DNA of 64,000 nt, from positions 81,276 through 145,275 of the forward strand of contig NZ_JAHUTT010000002.1 in NCBI RefSeq assembly GCF_019209865.1, written 5' to 3'. The notes below the pieces were generated by a model. It searched no databases. It was given only the letters and a program-made list of their open reading frames with translations, and was not told the origin of the DNA. The stretch is from Shewanella sp. NIFS-20-20 (GTDB lineage Bacteria; Pseudomonadota; Gammaproteobacteria; Enterobacterales; Shewanellaceae). Below, piece after piece: positions 58,579 through 64,000 of this stretch; position 1 is the stretch's first letter, and every line of letters begins with the position of its first letter. The position numbers and the translations under genes were made by a program.

Positions 58579-59619
58579 TTACAATCTGGCCAAAAACCCT
58601 TGGATCACATCTTGATAATTAGGCATTTGATTAATGGTGCCATGTTCAGCTTGGCTAAAACTTTGTAACTCTCGAAACCGTGATAATAAGGCATGCTCAT
58701 AAAGTTCTCGTGTCATTTCAATCGGGGTAACCCTGTCTTGTTCGCCACTAAGAAATAAAATCGGTGCGGTAATCTTCTTAATTTGTTCAATATTATCCAG
58801 CGCCTTTAATTCGTCGCCAACACGCACTTGGTATACCAGTCGACCGTACCAAGGAATATTACCATTGATCCAATCAACAATATTGGTGGCCGTTGATTCT
58901 AAAATTAAGCCATCGGGGACGATATGATTGGCGGCATAGGCCGCGGCAAAGCTACCTAATGAGAAGCCATAATACACTGTTTTAGTCGCGGCCAAATCAG
59001 GACGTTGATCCACGTAAGTAATTAACTCATTGACATCATTGAGTATTGCTTGAACTTGAGGGGTGCCATGGCTAGCGCCGATACCGCGATAATCCGCTAC
59101 AAATAAACTGGTTGTCGGCGTCAATAATTTTGCAATGGTTTCTAGGAGCTCGGGGTTGATCCGAAACCCATTGCCACCAAAAAAGACTAAGGTGGTTTGC
59201 GGCTGCTTGGCACGTAATTCCACCACAGAGATGGTCCCTGCGGATAATCGGTGTTGCAACACCTGATGCGAGCGAAGGTCAGCATCAATTTTTGCTAATG
59301 AAAAGCCGCGAACTTTATCGGCATACTCTTGGTTTTGTTTGTAATACTCATGGCCTAACTGCCAACACGCTTGTTGAGCACACTGATGCTGTTCCACTTG
59401 CTGGTCTGCTTCGAGTTCGGCTATCGAGCGCACAATGGCGGCCTCAGAATACTGAGTAATTTCAGCCAATTGAGCAGTCGTCAGTGGCGATTGAGTGATT
59501 AAGGTATACAGAATGGTGTCACTGCGATTACGAATAAAATTCGTTTCATTGATCTCTAAATTACTACAACCTAGCCCAGTAGCTAGCAGCAGTAATATAG
59601 ATATGGTCTTGATATTCAT
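58579..59619 (-). CDS. Lipoprotein alpha/beta hydrolase with winged-helix-like N-terminus
   Basis: 346 residues. An N-terminal signal (ISILLLLATGLGC) suggests lipidation at Cys18. Residues about 38-75 (PLTTAQLAEITQYSEAAIVR) look like a winged helix, odd for an exported protein. An alpha/beta hydrolase follows: VFFGGNGF oxyanion region, nucleophile Ser in YYGFSLGSFAAAY, Asp in GEQDRVTP and His in QAEHGTINQ. AAGGGG ribosome-binding site; last gene of the operon, starting two bases after the acyltransferase stop. It could release or trim an acylated product, or give self-protection; this is inference. Confidence 0.75.
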   Translation of the reverse strand: MNIKTISILLLLATGLGCSNLEINETNFIRNRSDTILYTLITQSPLTTAQLAEITQYSEAAIVRSIAELEADQQVEQHQCAQQACWQLGHEYYKQNQEYADKVRGFSLAKIDADLRSHQVLQHRLSAGTISVVELRAKQPQTTLVFFGGNGFRINPELLETIAKLLTPTTSLFVADYRGIGASHGTPQVQAILNDVNELITYVDQRPDLAATKTVYYGFSLGSFAAAYAANHIVPDGLILESTATNIVDWINGNIPWYGRLVYQVRVGDELKALDNIEQIKKITAPILFLSGEQDRVTPIEMTRELYEHALLSRFRELQSFSQAEHGTINQMPNYQDVIQGFLARL

Positions 59620-59620
59620 G

Positions 59621-60574
59621 TTATTCCCCTTGAGTTAATAAATCGGCAATCAGCTGGTTATCGAGCCCAAGTTGATTGAGTAAAGGAAGACAGGCGGCGT
59701 GAGTAGCGGCGGCATGGTCTAAACAGTCCAGTGAAAAACTCAGCCGGCCACCTAAATGACTCAGGTAGATCCAATGTGCAGGAGACTTGGCGATTTGCCG
59801 TTGCATATCATCAAAGATATTAATGGTGGTTAATCGAATGGCTTGGGCTTCTGTTGCGGCCTTAGCGGGGTAAAACGTCGAGGCCAGAGTGAGGGTTATT
59901 TCACCATTGAAGCCAACCTCGGTATATGTGCAGGCAATCAAAGCATTGGCTCGGTGAGCTAAAAAGGCGGTGCCAATTTTGGCTAAGGTCAAATAGTTAA
60001 AAAATGGAATTGAAATTGAATTGGTGTCCGTGTCATAAACATCAGGCATCATGCTCACTATGTGTTGCTGCTTTAATGCTCTTAATGCCTTAATCACTCC
60101 TCGACTGTCATTAAATATTGGCGTAAATCCTCCAAGCTTACTTAATAATGATTGATAAATTGCCGTCGTCGGATTTTTTTCAGGCGGATCATAAAATGCG
60201 TGAATATGACGATCGCCCAAGTGTTCGGCAATAATCTTTAAACAGCCGATAGCAAACGGACCATAATGTGGGGTGACTAACAACAAGGCCTGCGGACGGT
60301 CAAGGAGTGCTTGCCAACGCGCCCCATCGCTAAATGCCACTCGCCGCTGTATAAAATCAATCACTTCCGAGGGGGACAGCCGATCAATATAATCATTGAG
60401 TAAGCGAAACATCGTCATAGAAAAATGATGGCGATAGCACAACAATGTCAGCGATTGCTGATATGTTATGATACCTGCCGCAGCCACAATATTGGCTTTA
60501 TTTTTAGCCGTTAAAGTATAAAAAAACGCGAGGCCATGAGCGCGACAGACGAGCAACCAATAGCGAATGTTCAT
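59621..60574 (-). CDS. LpxL/HtrB-like acyltransferase
   Basis: 317 residues with the overall pattern of lysophospholipid/lipid A acyltransferases of the LpxL type. The catalytic His is His103 in LLLVTPHYGPFAIGCLKI, but the acidic residue five positions later is Ala108, so the H-x4-D/E dyad is incomplete. FYDPPEKN, MMPDVYDTDTNSISIPFFNY and GTAFLAHRANAL align with later family blocks. No transmembrane anchor is clear. ATGA overlap with the upstream gene and a GGAGGTAAG site. In this operon it may acylate the small peptides rather than lipid A. Confidence 0.7.
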   Translation of the reverse strand: MNIRYWLLVCRAHGLAFFYTLTAKNKANIVAAAGIITYQQSLTLLCYRHHFSMTMFRLLNDYIDRLSPSEVIDFIQRRVAFSDGARWQALLDRPQALLLVTPHYGPFAIGCLKIIAEHLGDRHIHAFYDPPEKNPTTAIYQSLLSKLGGFTPIFNDSRGVIKALRALKQQHIVSMMPDVYDTDTNSISIPFFNYLTLAKIGTAFLAHRANALIACTYTEVGFNGEITLTLASTFYPAKAATEAQAIRLTTINIFDDMQRQIAKSPAHWIYLSHLGGRLSFSLDCLDHAAATHAACLPLLNQLGLDNQLIADLLTQGE

Positions 60575-61479
60575 CTTACCTCCGATGGCTGTTGTAAGCG
60601 GGCTTTAAGTTCCGCAAGGGACTGTTTCAATTGCCACAATTTTTTACCATCGCGGCGATCATCGAGCTGATGAATGATGCCTTCAAGACGTAACACCCGT
60701 CCGAGACTACGTTTAATAAATTGGTCTTTCCTGAGCTGATTTATCCCAGCGTGATCCCAAAACTGATGACTGCCATGATTAATCCATTCTTGCATTTGCT
60801 GTAAAACGGCCTGCTGCGCCCGTTGAAAATAAGCGGCCGCTCCGATGTCATTAATGAGTTTGGCGTCTAAACAGCGATGCTGATGTTGGCGCGATGGCGT
60901 GTAAACACTCAAACCGAGTTGTGTGGCCAGCATGGCTTCAAACAATGAGAAACTGTAACTATGCTGTGCCAAGGTTAAGGTCAAACATTGACTCAATTTG
61001 GGCTCATGAAACTCAGGACACGAAAACACCACCAACGGTTGACCCGAGTTCGCAATTTCCCTTGGTAGTTGCTCTTTTGTTGCTAATTTCAATCTAGTTT
61101 GCGCCAATAATTCAATCAATTGCGCAGAATTTTCAGACGGCCGAACCATCCATAACTGATGGTCAGTATGGGTTAACCATTGACTAAGCGTGGCAATAAA
61201 ATCACGGCTGAAAGGTTGCACGATTAATACCCGTGATGGTTGAGTTAAGTGCGCCAGAGGCACAGGCAAAGCCCTGTGCGCAGGCGCCGATGGCGGGGCT
61301 AAGAGCGCCGCAAGGCTGCTGCGCATCTCGCGGATGACCCGACATCGTTGCTGGTCTGTACTGGCGTCCAATTTACCCCACTCGAGCCACTGTTCGATCG
61401 CCACTTCTATTGCGGCACAATGCCGATTAAATAAGCGTTGCCATAGATTCACTCGGCCAAGGTATTTAGTGGTTATCAT
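60571..61479 (-). CDS. Diverged LpxL-like partner protein, catalytic His absent
   Basis: 302 residues from the ATG at 61479 (AAGGAG seven bases upstream). By eye the region SRVLIVQPFSRDFIATLSQW aligns with ALLLVTPHYGPFAIGCLKI of the next gene, and LVVFSCPEFHEP and FEAMLATQLGLSVYT align with MMPDVYDT and TAFLAHRANALIACT. The residue in place of the catalytic His is Phe90, so it is probably a non-catalytic relative that partners the acyltransferase. Its start overlaps the M50 protease stop by 14 bases. C-terminal 60 residues are helical and charged. Confidence 0.6.
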   Translation of the reverse strand: MITTKYLGRVNLWQRLFNRHCAAIEVAIEQWLEWGKLDASTDQQRCRVIREMRSSLAALLAPPSAPAHRALPVPLAHLTQPSRVLIVQPFSRDFIATLSQWLTHTDHQLWMVRPSENSAQLIELLAQTRLKLATKEQLPREIANSGQPLVVFSCPEFHEPKLSQCLTLTLAQHSYSFSLFEAMLATQLGLSVYTPSRQHQHRCLDAKLINDIGAAAYFQRAQQAVLQQMQEWINHGSHQFWDHAGINQLRKDQFIKRSLGRVLRLEGIIHQLDDRRDGKKLWQLKQSLAELKARLQQPSEVR

Positions 61480-62701
61480 CAGCAAGCTCCTTGGGCGAAC
61501 TAAATAGCCCGTGATAAATAAAGCCTATGAATTTCATCAAATAAAAACTTAACCCAAGCAGTAACACGGCTGGCCAAAACACAATTGTCACTAACTGCCA
61601 AGCGGCATAGAGGTAGTCTCCGGCCCCTTGAAAAGTCGTCACAGAGTGATACCACAGCCGGCATTCTGCCGGGAGTGTCGCAACGATATGACTCAGCTGC
61701 TGACTGAGAAACACCACAAAAAAGCTAAAGAAGGCTAGAGACAACAGGCTATAAGCCAATAACAGGTATTGATCATTTGCAGGCAAGATCGGCCTACGCC
61801 CGTGCAACAACGGATGAATTAAATCACGCACTGTTTGGCGCATTTTCTGGTGCAAATTGGTGATCCCTGACAAGTCTGACAATAACCAGTAACCATCAAA
61901 TTTGAAAAATGGATTCAAGGTATACAGCATGGCGAAGGTGATGAGCCAGGCAATATTTAACGCCGTCGCAGAGTGAGAATAAAGCTGATATAGATCGATA
62001 AAAATCAGAGCAATGGCTTGAAAGTACAAGCCTGAAACATCCACCACAACCCGCTGCATCCGGGTTAATTGCCAACTGGTGGTGACATCGGCATAAAATG
62101 CTGGAAAAATCACATACAAACCGACACCAATTCGCCCAGGGGTGCCACCAAATTTACGATTAGCGCTCGCATGCCCCAATTCATGCCATAAAAAACAAAG
62201 CAGAATAATTGCGATTAGCGCTACAGGTTGAGTCTGTTGCCATGCTCCCACGCCATCGGTTAGCAATTGCCACAAGACCACACTGTGCAACAAGCAAAAT
62301 GCGAGTAATGCGCCAACCACAATCATGGGACTAAATAGCCACAATAACTTATTGGTGAGTCGTAGCACTTGGCGGGGTGATAATAGGCCTAAATTAAACA
62401 TCAACGGGTGCTTTTCTTGTGGATCAGCTTCCCCTAACCATAACGCTTTGGGGATATGTTGTTTGGCAATAGCGTGTAATGCCAATCCTTGTTGTTTGAC
62501 TCCAGACAATATATAAAAAGCGTCTGACAACTGCTCAAGAGTGGCTGGCGATTGTTGTAGCGCTTCAATCAGGTACTTAAGAGGCTGGGACACCACAAAA
62601 TGCCCAGGGCCAACCCGGACCAAGTATTCATTGGACTCTCGCGATGAGTGACGCGAATAAGGTTCAATATGTATGTTATTTTTGAGCTGTATGATGTTCA
62701 T
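61466..62701 (-). CDS. PqqD-like/M50 membrane metalloprotease fusion
   Basis: 411 residues. Residues about 25-90 (EYLVRVGPGHFVVSQPLKYL then TLEQLSDAF) resemble a PqqD-like peptide-recognition element. About 118-400 is a multi-helix M50 site-2 protease: zinc-binding HELGH at 173-177 and the third ligand Asp269 in NPFFKFDGYW. Such proteins are annotated as peptide zinc metalloproteases, and the YydH member processes an epipeptide in Bacillus. ATG at 62701 is preferred over an upstream TTG (62713). A hairpin lies between the peptide genes and this gene. Confidence 0.82.
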   Translation of the reverse strand: MNIIQLKNNIHIEPYSRHSSRESNEYLVRVGPGHFVVSQPLKYLIEALQQSPATLEQLSDAFYILSGVKQQGLALHAIAKQHIPKALWLGEADPQEKHPLMFNLGLLSPRQVLRLTNKLLWLFSPMIVVGALLAFCLLHSVVLWQLLTDGVGAWQQTQPVALIAIILLCFLWHELGHASANRKFGGTPGRIGVGLYVIFPAFYADVTTSWQLTRMQRVVVDVSGLYFQAIALIFIDLYQLYSHSATALNIAWLITFAMLYTLNPFFKFDGYWLLSDLSGITNLHQKMRQTVRDLIHPLLHGRRPILPANDQYLLLAYSLLSLAFFSFFVVFLSQQLSHIVATLPAECRLWYHSVTTFQGAGDYLYAAWQLVTIVFWPAVLLLGLSFYLMKFIGFIYHGLFSSPKELADDNH

Positions 62702-62720
62702 AATAGCAACCAAAATAAAG

Positions 62721-62746
62721 ATGTGAGGAATAACTATTCCTCACAT
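62721..62746 (-). terminator. Perfect hairpin between precursor peptides and enzymes
   Basis: 11-bp perfect stem ATGTGAGGAAT / ATTCCTCACAT with a four-base loop, 10 bases past the stop of the second peptide. On the minus strand it is followed by CTTTATTTTGG. It probably terminates most transcripts after the peptides and lets a minority read through into the enzymes, an arrangement that yields excess precursor. Confidence 0.8.
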
Positions 62747-62756
62747 TTCAAGACCA

Positions 62757-62894
62757 TTAATTTTCAATCGTACAAGTGCATTTCCAATCAGGTTCATCAC
62801 CAGGGTCGGTACCTGGTAACACTTCCATTTCAAATCTGGATTCTAATTCTTCAGCACTAAACGCAATGATTTCATAATTTTCTTGATTATTCAT
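62757..62894 (-). CDS. Putative RiPP precursor peptide B
   Basis: 45 residues, GGAGA ribosome-binding site at good spacing. The N-terminus MNNQENYEIIA differs from peptide A, but the next 34 residues (FSAEELESRF, EMEVLPGTDP, GDEPDWKCTCTIEN) are identical. The helix-forming, acidic first part looks like a leader; the Pro/Gly/Asp-rich part and the CTC motif look like a core. No hydrophobic signal peptide. Part of a dicistronic peptide unit. Confidence 0.8.
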   Translation of the reverse strand: MNNQENYEIIAFSAEELESRFEMEVLPGTDPGDEPDWKCTCTIEN

Positions 62895-62924
62895 GACATT
62901 CTCCGATTCACACTACAGGGCTAA

Positions 62925-63065
62925 TTAATTTTCAATTGTACAAGTGCACTTCCAATCAGGTTCGTCACCAGGGTCGGTACCTGGTAACACTTCCATTTCA
63001 AAACGTGATTCGAGTTCTTCAGCGCTAAATTCGATGGTGTTAAATTGCAAAGTTTCATTATTCAT
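62925..63065 (-). CDS. Putative RiPP precursor peptide A
   Basis: 46 residues, AAGGAC ribosome-binding site. MNNETLQFNTIE is followed by the same 34-residue stretch as peptide B, ending DWKCTCTIEN. Net charge is strongly negative (many Glu and Asp). The stop is 30 bases ahead of the peptide B start. The high identity of the C-terminal two thirds against a varying N-terminus indicates selection on both recognition and product parts, or a recent duplication. Confidence 0.82.
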   Translation of the reverse strand: MNNETLQFNTIEFSAEELESRFEMEVLPGTDPGDEPDWKCTCTIEN

Positions 63066-63349
63066 AATGTCAGTCCTTTATCTATTTTCAATGTAATAAA
63101 TTAATTTACCGGAAGTCATGCTTAATGTTGTTAAATAGCAATCTCCGCCGACAAATTAAATTTAACTAAACACCCACTTGTTCGCAATATAACAAATGCG
63201 CCATTTATAACAGATATGCGACACCACAATATATTTATACAGACAAACATAGATAGCGATAAATATTAGCCCCCAAAGGTGAAAAAATTATCGCAATAAG
63301 TAGATTTAACAGGTTTGTGAAATTAAAAAATAAAGACTTACTTCATCTA
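63066..63349 (-). promoter_or_regulatory. AT-rich leader region of the peptide operon
   Basis: 284 bases between the AraC-type gene and peptide A, very AT-rich, without a reading frame. It must hold the promoter of the peptide genes and any AraC-type site, but I cannot fix hexamers or operators. Confidence 0.4.
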
Positions 63350-63880
63350 CTATTTAAAATGACGAAGGCGGCAGTATTCGGAGGGTGTCATCTGATAACG
63401 CGATTTAAAGCATTCAGTAAAATAAGACGGTGATGTAAAACCAACGGAATAGAGTACGGTGGTCACAGGGTAACCGGAACGGAGTAACCCGATGGCTTTA
63501 TGCAGGCGATAATCGCGGATAAATTGATTGGGGGTTAATGCCATTTGCTGCCGAAAAATTCGTTGTAACTGACGGATACTCATCCCCAGGGTCGTTGCTA
63601 GCTGCAGCACAGAAAAGTGCGGATCTGAATAACTCCCGTCGATAACGCGCGCGATGGCGTCAATGGAGCCCTTGGCGGCTCGGTTGCGAACTGACGAGGA
63701 GCAATGGCTGAAAGCAAATGATAATTGACTAAGTTGATGTGATAAATTATGAGGCACTGCCACCCAATGTTGTTTCATTTGATACTCAGTATGTAAAACT
63801 GAAAATTTCTTCACAGTGCTAATCATGCCTAGCCCTACCAGGGGCAGATCATGAACGTTTTTTGCCCAATGGCAAATCAA
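63350..63880 (-). CDS. AraC-type transcription regulator, probably 5'-truncated
   Basis: 176 residues with a C-terminal double helix-turn-helix domain (FSVLQLATTLGMSIRQLQRIF, then GYPVTTVLYSVGFTSPSYF and the final TPSEYCRLRHF). Full family members are about 250-330 residues; the N-terminal ligand domain is cut to about 75 residues, starts at a TTG without clear ribosome-binding site, and an in-frame stop (63896-63898) lies just upstream in DNA that appears to belong to an IS. An insertion has probably removed the 5' part. It lies upstream of the peptide genes on the same strand and is a candidate regulator of them. Confidence 0.7.
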   Translation of the reverse strand: MICHWAKNVHDLPLVGLGMISTVKKFSVLHTEYQMKQHWVAVPHNLSHQLSQLSFAFSHCSSSVRNRAAKGSIDAIARVIDGSYSDPHFSVLQLATTLGMSIRQLQRIFRQQMALTPNQFIRDYRLHKAIGLLRSGYPVTTVLYSVGFTSPSYFTECFKSRYQMTPSEYCRLRHFK

Positions 63881-63933
63881 AATTGACCTAATGAGCTAGC
63901 TGTGATCTTATGCTCCTCTTTTGAGGAGTTGCC

Positions 63934-64000
63934 ATGAATATAGATACCATCAAAGAGCATTTCAGCATCATCCGTGACGAGCGGCAAAGTGCAAAAGTAG
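63934..64000 (+). CDS. Start of an ISAs1-family transposase (partial)
   Basis: Only 22 codons are within the window (MNIDTIKEHFSIIRDERQSA...), with AGGAG before the ATG. The string resembles the N-terminus of ISAs1/H-repeat type transposases. If right, an IS begins between about 63885 and 63934, beside the truncated AraC gene. The right end is outside the window. Confidence 0.55.
   Translation, partial: MNIDTIKEHFSIIRDERQSAKV

Noticed and set aside
59621..60574. Lipid A late acyltransferase for LPS
   Set aside because: The H-x4-D/E motif is incomplete, no LPS gene is near, and it is tightly coupled to a peptide protease gene; kept as LpxL-like only.
62757..63065. The repeated block as an assembly or sequencing duplication
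   Set aside because: The two copies differ in N-terminal codons, in ribosome-binding sites and at synonymous positions (for example GAC versus GAT, AAG versus AAA), so they are true paralogues.

Overview
The window reads as a chromosomal segment of a Shewanella-like gammaproteobacterium. Housekeeping proteins match Shewanella or E. coli orthologues closely, and several neighbourhoods (oxyR-hptA-yhcC-gltBD, rpsU-yqeY-dnaG-rpoD followed by tRNA-Ile(CAT), tsaD facing rpsU) are the arrangement I know from that genus. The species assignment is inferred from memory of protein families, not from a search.

Layout. 1-47 kb is ordinary core genome: mismatch repair (mutH), a membrane class III cyclase, redox and phosphorelay regulators (oxyR, hptA), glutamate synthase (gltBD), mtnN, a short membrane-protein operon, tyrS, a murein peptidase with anmK, a set of exported hydrolases with a membrane-bound winged-helix regulator, erpA, a CLC-type channel, hemL, an NhaD antiporter, gspB-exeA, cca, an Lpp-type lipoprotein, rlmA, uppP, folate genes, plsY, tsaD and the rpsU-dnaG-rpoD macromolecular synthesis operon, ending with tRNA-Ile(CAT).

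47.3-55 kb is a sedentary chromosomal integron. A decayed integrase pseudogene (minus strand) faces an attI-like point and at least six plus-strand cassettes separated by recognisable attC sites. Cassettes carry a two-gene TIR-like plus membrane beta-protein unit, a SEFIR protein with an unfamiliar C-terminal half, several small unknowns and a truncated catB. An IS110/IS1111-type element sits inside one attC. The two TIR/SEFIR cassettes are plausible anti-phage cargo.

55.7-58.4 kb holds a five-haem NrfA-type cytochrome whose calcium ligands are replaced (Glu to Thr, Gln to Arg), plus small unknown proteins on the minus strand.

58.5-63.1 kb, on the minus strand, is the most unusual stretch. 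Two 45-46 residue peptides share an identical 34-residue C-terminal part ending in CTCTIEN. They are followed by a strong hairpin and then four tightly coupled genes: a PqqD-like/M50 membrane protease fusion, two LpxL/HtrB-like acyltransferase-fold proteins (one lacking the catalytic His) and a lipoprotein alpha/beta hydrolase with a winged-helix-like N-terminal part. This looks like a biosynthetic locus for a ribosomally made, protease-released and possibly acylated peptide that I do not recognise as a described class. An AraC-type regulator, probably 5'-truncated, and the start of an ISAs1-like element lie beside it.
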